A stretch of DNA of 64,000 nt from Endothia cerciana. Lineage: Eukaryota; Ascomycota; Sordariomycetes; Diaporthales; Cryphonectriaceae. Positions 19,499 to 31,342 of the stretch are shown here, piece after piece (positions within the stretch are counted from its first letter, which is position 1; the number at the start of each line of letters is the position of its first letter). A model generated the notes under the pieces. The model worked only from the letters and a program-made list of their open reading frames with translations. It was not told where the DNA came from and searched no databases. Location: contig JALRMH010000050.1 in NCBI GenBank assembly GCA_026119935.1, forward strand, positions 1 through 64,000, read 5' to 3'. The translations under genes and the position numbers were made by a program.

Positions 19499-20202
19499 AT
19501 GATCACCTCAAGAGCAGGCCTGACGGCCGTTCGCCGGGGTAAGCATTCTCCCAGATGCCATCCACCCCGGCCGGGCACACAGCACCCACGACATGCCTCG
19601 CATTGCTGTCTGGGCTCCCCAGGTTCCAGGTCTCGCCTGGAGCCTCGTTCACCCCCATAGGCTAACAGAAACGCCCTGTAGCCGCCAGACCCTCTTCCTT
19701 CTTTACTCCGACCGCCGCCGCCCTCCTCCAGGCGCAACCCCTCCAGATCCGCCGCACAGCAGCGACCCAGCCCATGACCCCCCTCGATGCACAGTCCCTC
19801 CTCGCCAAGCAGCGCCTCCAGCGGCCCGTGTCGCCCCACCTCGAGATCTACGACAAGAAGCAGACCATCCTGGGCTCGTCCATCTTCCAGCGCTTCACGG
19901 GGATGCTGTTCACCGGCTCGCTGTACGTCTACAGCATCGGGTACCTCGTCGCACCGCTGGCTGGCTGGCACCTTGAGAGTGCCTCCGTCGCGGCTGCATT
20001 TGCGGGACTGCCGCTGCTCGTCAAGGGCGGTGTCAAGGTGGGACTGGCGTGGCCGTTCGTGTACCACGCGTTCAACGGGATCAAGCACCTGGTGCACGAC
20101 TGTACGGCGAAAGGGTTCAGGAAAGCGACGATCAAGAGGACCGAGTATATTGTTTGGGGGGGCTCGACGGTGGTGGCGTTGGGGTTGGCTTTTCTTCTAT
20201 GA
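19499..20202 (+). CDS. sdhC: Succinate dehydrogenase cytochrome b560 subunit (SDHC, complex II)
   Basis: Two exons, 19499-19538 and 19682-20202, give 186 residues. The 143-nt intron has donor GTAAGC, branch GCTAAC and acceptor TAG. It is one of the two membrane anchors of mitochondrial complex II and helps bind haem b and ubiquinone. Residues 1-43 form an Arg/Ala/Ser-rich mitochondrial presequence that spans the intron. RPVSPHLEIYD (about 60-70) is the family signature at the quinone site. FTGMLFTGSLYVYSIGYL begins the first of three membrane helices. The motif YHAFNGIKHLVHD contains the haem-ligand histidine near 142. The last helix ends at the C terminus. Variants of SPHL and nearby residues are known in fungi to alter response to SDHI fungicides; none is obvious here. 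Confidence 0.95.
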
Positions 20203-20999
20203 GCGCGAAGGAAGGTCAAGTCAGCAAGGGAGTGGGGTTCAGCGCGCATCAGTAGCAGACGAAGTACAAAACGCAGATTATTGCGCGAGCGATGAGGACA
20301 GAGCCGCCGTTTTCGAGAGACGGTAGGTAGATGTATTTCGAGCAAGAAGAGAATGTAGGACACAACCTGGGTCATGATATCACACAAGTCTCTACATGTA
20401 CTTACTGCCTTCGTGAACTGCTGATCCGATGTCTTGGACGCGCCCCCCCGCCCCCCCCCCCCAAAAAAACAAGAACCCCACCCCTCGGACATCTACAGGA
20501 CTGGTGGATCAGAGAGACTTGGTGACGAAAGCGAAATTGGGCGCCCGGTGGGGGATGTGCTGGGCAGGGCGCAGCATTATTGGCATTAGTCAGGAACAGC
20601 CATCTAGAAGTGATCGAGGTGGAGCATATTGCTTGGTGACAACCGAGGAGATAAATATACACCCCTAAGGAAGCAACTCGAACTTAATTATAGGCGGCTA
20701 CAATCTGGGGTGTGTATCTCGTTGAGCGAAGACTTATTGTTCCGCGTATATAACCAGCGCCGTGCTAGTATGGATGGAGCCGGAGAGTCTGAAACGCTAT
20801 TGATAGCGTACATCCAGAGTGAAGCGTTGTGGCAAGTGTTGGTGAGTATCATTTTCACTCCTAAACACCTACATCCTAACGCCTTTCTTAGGTATCAAAG
20901 TAAGAGCCAAGCAAGCCTTTTGAACCTCCCTATGTAAAAGTAGCCTAGACTCCATTGCCCCCCCAAGCCAGACTCCCATTCGCGCCGACAGGCCCGTTC
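20203..20999. other. Intergenic, with C and A homopolymers
   Basis: Between the convergent SDHC and TAF6 genes. A C-rich run followed by an A-run lies at about 20441-20468. No gene or RNA is recognisable. Confidence 0.5.
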
Positions 21000-22473
21000 C
21001 TAATCGTCCTTGAACGCCTTGGCATCCAACACCAGCCTGTTCAGCCGCTCCTTCCGTAAATTGAACACCGCCCGCCCGATGGTTGGGCCCAAGAAATCCT
21101 CCAGCTGCGTGGCGATATTCCCCTCTGTCCCGCTGTTGACTCCGTTCATCATGTCAAACTCTGTCTTATCGATGGTTTCAATGGTCTTGACGATCGCGCC
21201 GAGCAACAGGTCGTATTCCGTATTCGAGACGCCCTTCTCTCGGAGCAAGGCCAGGATCATGGTGTCGAAGGACTTCAGGTTGGGCATCAACAGCACCCGC
21301 ACTGACATAGGGCCGCCGGCTGCGCTGAGGCCGCAGACTGCGCCGAACAGCACGGGACAGGGCTTTGACGGGTCCAGGAAGTACTTGAGGCAGGTCCTCG
21401 TCAGCTTGGGTCGCAGACGTGTGTTCGACTTGCTGTAATTCTTGGCGATCTTTCCCAGGACGCCAGCCGAGAACTCCCGCAACTCGTACTGCTCCTTGAC
21501 CGCATCCGTGCCCTCCTCTGATCCCAGCTTCCTACTCATCAGACACGTCAAGACTGGCGCACTGAGCGGGCTTGCATAGGGGTCGAGGAAGAGGTTCGTG
21601 TTGTCGAGCAACGCATCCGTAAGCTCCATCATCTGCCTCAAGACGAACGTATCATCCAGCCTATGGGTGACCTGGTTCGCGATGAAGTTGACGAAATATG
21701 GAACAAGCTGGTGCAGGCCCGGGTCGGAGCGCACCGACTGCAGCGCGGCCTCGCGGAGCTGCCGGACCTCGTCGTCGGGGTTGTCGTCGAGGATCGCCGA
21801 CTGGATCTTGTCGAAATACAGAACGAGCTCCTTCGAGATGATGTGCCTAACATGCGGTCTGAAGGAGACGTTGTCGTTTCCGGCAAGCGCAGCGAGGGCG
21901 GGATTCGCGCCGGGCCCCTTGGGGACGAGCTCGGTGGGGCGGGATTCGATGGTCGAGGGGTTCTGGGGGATGGTGGGCTGGACGCCTTCTATCGCGAGCC
22001 AGTGGGCTAATTCAAGAAAGGGATGTCAGCAGACGTGGGTTGTGGAGTAGCAGAGAACACGGTGTACCTGTAAACGTAGCATCTCGAGGCACCTTAGGAA
22101 GCGGCGCATTGATGAGCTTCTCAAAGTCCACCTCCTCATCTTCGAGGTAAAACAGGGGCTGGCCCGGTCCCATGCTCGCCTCTCCATAACGTAGCGGTCG
22201 CGTCGAGTCGTAGCCGTAGAGTGGTTCCACGTCGAGCACCTTCAGCGCTTGCGACACGTCCTGGACCGTCAAGGTGGTGCGGCCCGCGAGCCGCATGAAG
22301 CGCAAGCTCTCAATGATAACCTGGCCCAGGCGGTATTCGACATCTTGCTGAAGGACCTTGAGCGCTTCCTCGTTGAGGGCGCCAATGCCTACGGACTCGG
22401 CGACATCCTTAACATTCTCGGGGTTCCAGAGAAGCCGCGACTCCTCTGCTGGCTTTGGCGGGGCCGCGGCCAT
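21000..22473 (-). CDS. taf6: Transcription initiation factor TFIID/SAGA subunit 6 (TAF6)
   Basis: Two exons, complement(join(21000-22006, 22068-22473)), give 470 residues; the 61-nt intron has donor CAG/GTACAC and acceptor TTAG. TAF6 pairs with TAF9 through a histone fold and is a structural core of TFIID and SAGA, needed for RNA polymerase II promoter recognition. The histone fold occupies about residues 12-80 (WNPENVKDVAESVGIGALNE through VQDVSQALKVLDVEPLYGY). The C-terminal half, from about FRPHVRHIISKELVLYFDKI, is the conserved helical HEAT-like domain. The spacer carries a Pro/Ala-rich segment after the intron. Length agrees with other filamentous fungi. Confidence 0.95.
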
Positions 22474-24161
22474 GATGCCTGGGCTCGTGAAGTTCAGCCG
22501 GCCGCCCGCGCTGGTGTTTGAAGAGACTAGGACGTCAACTTTGATGCTCAGCTAGCTCTTTCGCAATGATTTTAAAGATTAAAACCAGATGATCAATTGC
22601 AGCTTCTTGTTTGGCCTCACGTTTGGTGGTTCGAAAAAGGGCCCCGCGGTGCGGCGCTCTCGTCGAAGAGGGTCGGAGCTTGGTGGGTTAGGGGAGTGAA
22701 GTCTAGCGAGGCTGACGCTGTGGTTCAGGTCAGGTCTGCAGGGCTGACCGCGGCCCAACAGGCGGAAGAACGCTAGAACCCCAACCTGCGATACCAGTTA
22801 ACAGGGGGTTTGCCTGCCGCTGAACTTGGCGAAGTGGGACCAAATATGACTTCGCCAACCTTTCGATACCTCACTTGAAATAGCTGCTGCCACCGACAGC
22901 TCCCGACTTAGACACGTTCGTTCTCGAGGCATACACCCTTTGTGGCATGCATGGATGCTTCCCAACTCAATGAGTTCCTGACGTGCTCGATATTGGTTCA
23001 ATAGCCCCGCAGAGGCAGTGTCACCTCTTCCGATTCAAGGGCTGCAGGCGGCTTGTTATTGCATGATCGACAGGCGAATTGGGGTCGTCCTGACCCTAAG
23101 CACCTATGCGAACGATGCCACAGAGTCTATGGCACCGTGTTCATTGTCTCAACAGGCTTCGTACGGGCTGCTCGTTATGTGACTTCTTGCCATTAAACTA
23201 GCCACCGTCTACATGAACTGTCACCGAATATGCCGTCCCTCCCCCCCCTTCACGGCTGCCTCTTCCCCCGTTGATCAATCGCCAGCCCCAGTTCACTCAA
23301 GACCCTGGAACCTGCTACGCCTTCGAGGCTCCGTGGTGGTTCTTGGTGGCGTGCTCTGAGCCAGCTTCCACGCCGTAGTGGCCTATTGCTGTCCGTTCTG
23401 CTAATGTTCCTGTATAATCTAGTCGGAGGCAGCGCGACTACTAAGCTCTCGGTGCCGTCAGATCATTTGGGCCGTTCCGGTTCTCTCGTGGATGTCCAGG
23501 TGAATTTCTGGCTTCTCGTCTTCTCATGGCCTAATGCTGCTCCCGAAAGTCTGCCTTGTGAAATTCCATCTGGCTGGTTGGTCAACGACCCAAGGAAGCC
23601 CTAGAGTTACAGGACATGAGAAACGCGATACCTACGATGCTTGCTAAAGCTGGGCCGTCTGAAGCTGTAGTTGGGACGCGCGCCTTCAGCATCTGTCCAA
23701 GATCTCCTCCGCCACGATGTAGCTGTGCTTAACACACAGGAAAACTCCCGATTTGTGGACGTGAACTGGTCCGTGTAATGAGCGCCGCGTACATTGCTAC
23801 CTTACGTACTTGTTTGCCTCCATTACGATTTTGGATGGTGGGAGACAGCCTCCCGCAAGGCTCCCAGAGTCCGATAGATCTAAATATTCCCAGCCCCTCG
23901 AGATATTCATCCCATTTTTATTTCCTTCACAAAATGTACTCCCAAACTCCACTGCGCTCATTACATAGCCAGGAAAAGCCCAGCCTATGGCTATCATCTA
24001 GCGAAAAGGGGTATTCAATGAGTGACGTGAATGTGGGCCACATTAGCCAAATATGTCCTTGCCCAAGAATGTCGAGACGTGCGGCTCCAAACCCGACCGC
24101 AGCCATCTCATTAGAATGCAATTATGTCATTAGAAGCGTAAGCCCGGGTCATACACTCGGA
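22474..24161. other. Intergenic between TAF6 and the FLC gene
   Basis: 1.7 kb holding the TAF6 promoter at its left end and the FLC 3' untranslated region at its right end. Short overlapping frames on both strands show no family resemblance. No repeat stands out. Confidence 0.5.
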
Positions 24162-26722
24162 TCAAGCTGGCCGATCATATCCGATGCCTCTTTGCCAAGG
24201 GCTGTCACCCCCTGTCAGTCACCGCTCGAAAGTCGTCCAGAATATCAAACCAGGAGGAGAATAGGAACTCACCTTGCATTATTCGCAGCCCTGTGCGACG
24301 ACACTCCGCTTACCCCCGAGGTCGCACTCCCGTCGCTACTTGCTAACGGGCTCACTGGGACTGGTACCCGGGATGGATCCATCCGCATGCTCGCGGAGGA
24401 CCCGCTTGTGCTCGGGATGGACGAAGGTCGTGCCTTTTCATTCGTCTCCTCACTTGTCCCGCTGTTCCTGTCCGACCTCCTACCAACCGCTAGTCCCCTA
24501 TGTCCTGGCAGGTTCACCGTAGACGAGCCGATCGGGAGGATTGAGTCCTCGTCGTCCTCGTCGTCAAGAGGGGCCTTCACGTAGCCGCCCTCGCCATGGT
24601 CTCCTCTTGCAGCGGCAGCAAGAGCATCCAGCTGCTGAGTCGTATTGAGCACGGAGCCGGACTTCATGAATGAGGTACGGTCGTCGGCCATCTGGTAGCG
24701 GTTATCCGGGTTTGACTTGAAGAAGATGACCACGGTGGTGATGATGAGGATGACTAGCAGGATCAGCGAGACAGCTGCATTGAGGATCCACAGAAGGATG
24801 CCGACGACACCGATCATGAGGCCGGGCCCGTCGAAGACGTCGGTGAAGATAAGCAGGAAGATGGCATTGAGGAAGTTGACGACGCAGATGGTCACATTGA
24901 TAGCGTTGGTCGACTTGTCCATGTACGGGCGCAGGACGCTGGTGGCGATGAGCGCGGCAATCTCGAGGATGATCAGCGCGACGGCTTGCGTGACGCCGGA
25001 TCCTTGGCCAAATGCGACAAACATGGCCTTGAGAAGAGTGTGGAAGAGCACCGGGATGATGAAGTAGTAGGCGGACGCGCGAAACTGGATGTACAGGAAG
25101 CCCCACTTGTTGAGCGCATGCTGGTCCGAAAAGAGGGCGTAGGCTGGGTTCTTGTGCAGAGCGATCTACCGAAAATTAGCATCCCCAGAGGTATCAATCC
25201 CAACTCTCAGCCTGGGGGGAACTTACGGAGCGCCTCGCCATACGGAAGACATTCCATGAGGCCCAAGCAAGAGACACAATCACACCCAAGAAAAACCCTA
25301 CTGCCAGAACCATCTCCGCCGGAGAATCTCCCTGGGTCAGCTCCCAGAGGCACAGGACCGAAAGTGGAAGAAAGCCAACGAGGCTGATTCGGAACAGGAT
25401 GCCCTTGAGGTGTGTCCCTGATACATCCTTCGTCAGTGTGCCTTCCACGTGAAGTCGTCCGTAGATATTGACTTACGCCAGTCGCGCCGGAATTCCACGA
25501 AGGTCTCGCTTCCCATCCATCCAGCCCTTACACCGCCCTCGCAGATGTACTTGAACGTGATCACAGCCAGCGCACTGAGTACCAGGAAAATGCAGTACCA
25601 GATCAGGCCGGTCATGAAGAAGTTGGTGGTCTCGATATTCGCCTGGTACGCGTATCGCTGGATCCCCGTAACCACGTAATCTCCAGAGCTGCTCTTGATG
25701 TTTCCCGATCGCTTCGCAATGTTTGAGACGTGTTCCGCAACAGTATCAGTCCTAGGCATCATCGCAACAGCCCTCCGGAAGAGACCACTCTTGAGCAGTG
25801 TCTTGTCAGCTCGCGGTGCCATCGCAGCGGCCCTTCGGAACAATCCGGCGTTCTGGACCGGACCCTCGAGGAGTGCCATAGATCGCTTCTGCACCTGGAC
25901 CGAGACCTGATTAAGGGAGTCGAAGATGCTCGCCGCAGTTCCACCCGTGGATCGCTGGTACCACGTGAAGATGTTTTGCATAAACTGGACCCTGATGATC
26001 CCCAGGCTCCACGACAGGTCCTGTGTCCAGGCCGCGACGGAGGGCGGAAGGGGTGTGGCGACGAGACCGACAATGGCCTGCGACTGGAAATAGCTGCAGA
26101 GCGCCAACGCGTTGGCGGCGACGTGGGCTGCGGCGTTCTGGTGGCCAAGACCCGACATCAGGGCCGAGGACGCAAGGGCCAGACCGGCGACGACGGCCGT
26201 GATCCATTTCACGGCCACAAGATCGACCGTCTTTCCGTTGGAGACGGCGGCCTGCACGCAGGCAACCGGAGACCCATCTGTATCATTGATATACACCTTT
26301 ACCTTGGCGTCGATGTCGGGGAACGTGTAGGCAATGCTGGGGATCACGGTCTTCGCGCTCGGATCGACCGGAAGGGTGAAGGGGTTGTTCAGGTTGCCAG
26401 GGCTCATCGGACAGAAGCCTGCAAACTCCTCCCCAGCGGTGCAAGGGTCGATGGTCTTTCGCATGATCTGGTATCCGTACGCGGTGATCTCGAAGTCGAA
26501 CAAGACGTTTCCCGACACGGTGGAGGACGCCGTCATGTCGACGGACATCGAGTTGTTGTCAGGCGTGTAGACGACATCGAACAGACTCGCGGAGAAGCCG
26601 GAGTCGGCCTGACAGGTACTGAGTGATGTTGTGTAGAGGACCCATTCGGCGGCGGCGGAGGTGATCAGGGAGGTAAAGGGTAGCAGGGCCAAAGGCAGCC
26701 CCTGAGCCTTTGGGAAACGCAT
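24162..26722 (-). CDS. Fungal TRP-like ion channel / flavin carrier (FLC/Pkd2 family) protein
   Basis: Four exons, complement(join(24162-24201, 24273-25165, 25227-25417, 25477-26722)), give 789 residues. The family sits in the ER or plasma membrane and is tied to calcium homeostasis, FAD transport and wall integrity. A signal peptide (about 1-25) leads into a lumenal ML-like lipid-binding domain (about 26-165), then about nine membrane helices (about 175-680) and a Ser/Pro-rich cytosolic tail. Donors GTAAGT (exons 1 and 2) are perfect. Reading through exon 3 stops at 24269-24271, but that stop overlaps a perfect AAG/GTGAGT donor. Splicing to the AG at 24203-24202 gives the ending SPWQRGIGYDRPA, which resembles FLC C termini as I recall them. 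A near-repeat GLFRRA-x-AM occurs twice before the first main helix cluster. Confidence 0.88.
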
Positions 26723-29700
26723 CGTGGATGTGTTTCGTGGTCTGATCCACCGCCCAGGGCGGTCGGTTTAAGCTTGTCGCTGAGCTTAATGCAGTGCTAT
26801 CGTCGGTCTATGTCGATGTTTCGGTGTCTTGCTCGAACAGATGATGCACGGATGGGGCGGAATCGATGAGTGACCGGAGCGTCGTCGGGCACAGGCAGGT
26901 AGGCTCTGGATGGAGGGACGAGGCTGGGCAGGAATAACAAGCAGGACTGGATTTGGAAGCGAGTGAATTCTGCCGGCTGAACGGGGAGTTGTGTTGTTTA
27001 GCGAACGTCAGTAGGTTGCGGCAGACGTCGACACCGGATCCGACTCGTGCCTCTCCGCCTTCTGGTCTAGTTGCACGCTCCTTGCCGTTGACACGTGAGA
27101 CAATGGTGTCGTCGTAGAGTGCGAACGAGGACTGGGTCCTGCTGTGAGCCGGGAAGGAGGCTTGAGCGCAGCAGCACCACTGGAAAACGACGGGAACAAG
27201 ACGTCAAGATGGAGTGGGTGGAGCGCCTGGCTGGGTGACCAGCCAGTCAAATGTGGCACCAGGATGGCCGGACCCGAGCAGACGCAATCAGGATTCGCTC
27301 CAAGATTTGCTCCAGGGGTTCCGCTGCCAGATCGGGCTGGGCTCGGATGGTCTCACTCGGGTGGGCCAGAGTCGTTTTCATCGCTGTGATCACCTCCGCC
27401 AAAGTCTGCCCACCTCCACAAGCAGGCCGGCCCGTTGAATTGGCTCCCATTCCTTGGCCCACCACCCCCGGAATGGGGTCGCCAATCCTCTTTGGTGTCG
27501 CTTAAGGATCTTGACCAATCGCCAAGGACATCAGCGCGGCAGTGCAGTAATCTCGTATCGCCTTCAGAGGCCGACCATGGGATTTCTTGCGCTTCTTCAG
27601 CCTGTTTTTCTGAGCAGTTCGGTCTTCAACGCGAAACGCAGCACCAACTTCGACGTGGGATGTGATCTACCTCTGTTTGAGATGACCCATATTTCCTTGC
27701 TTTACGGACTATCGCAAGCAAGCTGGTGACCGCGCTCAAGATTTCAGGACTTCTCGCCCTGCCTGTTGGAACTCGACGGGTAGATCGGAATCCGGCAGCT
27801 CTCCACCGGAGCACCGGGGCTAGTAAATATTGAAGTGCCGAGCCGGTCATGCCCCAGTGGTCATAGGGTCTTCTCCGTGATCATTTTACTCGTATTCCGA
27901 GTACAATTCCCGCTGGGTCTTTGATGAAGGGCCACCACAATCACACTTCACCAGTATCAGTACTGCGAAACTCAGACGGACCATGAACCTTTTCCTGTCT
28001 ACAGTTGGTTCCTCCAGGAATACCAGACAAACCCAATGTGGTTGCGAAAAGGGTGAGGCCTTGGGTGTGCAAGACAGGCCCAAAGGAACGGGGGCGGATC
28101 CAACGGATGATGATGTCGAGGGGCAAGCAGAGGGCGAGGCCAATCAACATGGAACTCGGCCTAGCTTTTGCCGGGCCTGTCAGCCAAACATGCTAAGGGC
28201 CATGAGGAGACCCCTCTGCATACCGCCGGCTACTGGCTCAGATCCAATTCCTCGAAATTTACCTGGGCATGCAAATGTTCGGATGCATGTTTTTCTCTAC
28301 AGGCTCATCACCGGTCTCATTCCAGTGAAGATCAATATTATGATTTCAAAGAGAATGCCCGAGACGCATGTTAGATGGGTCAACAACTCGTCCACATCGC
28401 ACCAGCAAAGCCATTTCACCCACGGCACAAGCTCATTACGTAATCCCATCTTACTCTGAGCGCGAAGGATTGATTGTGGAATGAGATTTCTGCCGGCGTC
28501 CGCCGAGACCTCTCTTTCGCCATGAATTGCCCAAGTGGGAAGTCCTGATCCTATGTCAGAAGTTGAGCTCCTCGCTGACCATCGTGGCGATAGAAGAGGT
28601 GGAGGCGGCATAGGGCGACAGCCTCTGTGAAAGAGAGCCCTGAGAAAGCTGTTACGTACGGCTTTATATGACTCAATAGATAGTGAATGGGAGAGTGGGA
28701 GAGGCCAGCGGTCCGGCACCTAGGCAGCTGAAGCAAGGCGTCGCGCCTAGCCGTCCAAAGGTGCCCCCCCCCCCCCAAATAAAAAGGCATCGCAGACCCA
28801 CAGGTCGATTGCATGCCCAGCAAAATAGAGGCTGTATTGAATCCATATATCAAATCAGAACAGATGCTCTGGACGTAGTTCATACGGCATCGAAATGCAG
28901 AGTGGTGCCAGCTACATTGCTTGGTTGGAATCCAGCGCCAGGAGACTCACCGATAACCTGCGTGACTTGAACTTGTGGCGCGGCGCCTCTATGTGCACAT
29001 ATAAATCCATCACAACTTCGCTTTGGGTATAATAAATAGTCCCTCAGCTGCGGTCAACTTGATCTCATTATCGCTTCATTCCATATAGTCATAAACATCT
29101 TCCTACCCTCCACTTTGTCCAGGCTCGCAATAAGCAGATAAAAGACCTGGCAGCGTGACCGCACCTAGAAATTTTGTATGCATGAACCCTGTCATGACTT
29201 CTCTGTCCGCTGAGATGCCGCCTCGCCTTCGCTCCAAGCGAACGAGATATCCTGCTATCTTACCTAAGAGAGCTATGATCGTGCCCACCTGCGGCTTACC
29301 GACGCACCCTTCAATCACCGACCCGAGCGTGACAAGGACCTTGGACTCTGCCCAGATGGTATCAAAGGCTGCGGCGCCGATATCAAGCTTCTGTAACCCA
29401 GATTGAGGTACAAGATGAGCATGTTGGCGACTGCATCTGGCGAGTTGAGCGTTGAGACGAAGAGCGCACCCACTGTCCCTGGCCTGGTCTTGAGGTTGGG
29501 TGGATGTTTCCAGATGCGTACTGATCCGGTGCTATGCCTCGCACGCCAAGCTATCGCTTTGAACTGTTGGGCTCCATCATCGCTGGCGGACGTAAGGGTT
29601 GCTGGGGTCGTGGCTTTTTGACGGCTCGTGATCGTTTCATCAATAAACCTCCTGAACAGGTGCCCGTTGTTATTATGACGGCCCTCTGACTTTGCCCTCG

Positions 29701-31224
29701 CTACCGAGCAAGTTTCTATGGCTCACCCAGCTTTCAAATGGCCGCTGATCTTATGTCTAACTCATACCGAGCTAAGGGCACACAAAACCCGCACCCACGG
29801 GTTGAGTCGTGCACTGACAGTTTGTGATGATAGCAGTGGCCTCAAGTCGCAAGATAGCTAGTCGTAGAATGTCGTATAATCCCAAGGCCATAATACACTC
29901 AATCCTACAGGCATCTACAAAAGATACCAAGTCTGTAAAACTTCCGAAAAGAAAGCAGGACATGCCACATGAAGGGAGACCGCGGAGTCCAAGATCAGAT
30001 TGAATTGGTGCTGTTTCACCAAATTGCCGCGTTGATGAAACAGTCGTGGATTCGATCTCACGAGAACCTGCATCGGAAGGTTGTCTTCGACGTGTTGTCT
30101 CATACAGGAAGCGTATTCTACTCCTTAGTGCATATTTTCTAGCCTCGCAAATAGGACGGAGAAGGGTGTAATTATCGGAAGTGGTGTCAAGAAGAACCAC
30201 GAAGGTAGACAAGGCAGGCCCAAGATGAACTCAGCATGTGAGGAAGGGGGGTCCGGCACGATCAGGCCTGTGGCACGAGGATATGGACGGCAGGCATCCC
30301 GGAAATTAACCTCAAAAGCATAATATACAACGAAACATAAGGTACTCGTGCTTGTTTACAGTTCGACACTGATACCTACGTCGTGTCTATACCTCGACTT
30401 TGACTGAATCAAGCATAGCCTTCGGGAGACTTGTCAATCTGCTCATACAAAGTCTTGAACGTGCTCGCCGCCGACAAGTTTGTTCTATCAGGTCTCTCAC
30501 CTTCACCTTGCCTCGGGTTCCCGCGTCATATCTGTTCAGGACATATTTGTGTTCGTCTGACGAGTTTTTCACGACCATTCATTCTGGCAGATGGTATCAA
30601 ACACTGGATGCCCATTTCCTGCCCAATTGGCTGTACCCTTCCTGCCACTCAAAATGGGTTCATTTCTGCTATTTTCCTCATACGATTCGTGCGACCTTGC
30701 TCTGGAGCCTCGATCATGAGGACACACGGCTGACAAAAGAGCAATCGACTGATTCTTTACAAAGTGTATTTGAAGTTACAGGTGCCCAGGGTCAAACTGA
30801 ATAATGCTGCCAATTACGATCAGCAGAGAAGCGGTAAACAAGCCTGAAAGGAGGCTAGGTACCATGATCGACCGCCGGAGATGCAGTCCATTTTCACTCA
30901 CACCGTCCGAGACTCTTCGAGGTTGCCCCAGACTTCCCCACCAGGACAAGCTCGAGCGAGCGTTGCAGCGCGGGGCCAAGAGAAAAACAAATGCTAGAGT
31001 GCGGAGAAAATGGAGCCGGCCATACAGGCGCACATGCTCGCTCCACTCGGACTGACTGGGGGACGCGATTACGTCCTTGCCGTCATTAGGCTTGGCTTGC
31101 TAGGATCACTACTCACTACTATCCATAGTATGTGTGGATTGTGCCCGCGCTTTATCCTCGCTTTGATCGCACGATCCGTGAGAGGTACGCCAAGTGTGGG
31201 GAAGAGCTGTGGGCAAGAATGAAG
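26723..31224. other. 4.5-kb gene-poor region
   Basis: The longest stretch without a supported gene. The left end should contain the FLC promoter. A run of about 14 C followed by AAATAAAAA lies at 28766-28787. On the minus strand between about 29100 and 29640, two frames have coding-like segments (TVGALFVSTLNSPDAVANML and then KLDIGAAAFDTIWAESKV) that are out of register, as in a decayed or multi-intron gene I do not recognise. An 85-residue frame at 30776-31033 (minus) has hydrophobic ends but no other support. No transposon ends or RNA genes were seen. Confidence 0.4.
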
Positions 31225-31230
31225 TATAAA
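31225..31230 (+). promoter_or_regulatory. TATA box of the alpha-galactosidase gene
   Basis: TATAAA, 113 bases before the start codon at 31343, at a usual distance for a fungal gene with a short 5' untranslated region. Position and sequence are the only evidence. Confidence 0.5.
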
Positions 31231-31342
31231 TTCGTGCTACTGCCACCTAGCTGAGGGCCGGGGCCCACGATGTGTCCACGGCCCTCGGCGTCCTCTCTAC
31301 ACCTGCCCCATTTCCCCTTCAGCCAGTGACCGTCTCTCGGCG

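Noticed and set aside
30035..30075. Possible tRNA T arm (GTGGATTCGATCTCAC)
   Set aside because: A local hairpin only; no cloverleaf can be completed around it.
30776..31033. 85-residue membrane-like protein on the minus strand
   Set aside because: Two hydrophobic stretches but no family, poor context, and it overlaps the upstream region of the alpha-galactosidase gene; kept only as a remark.
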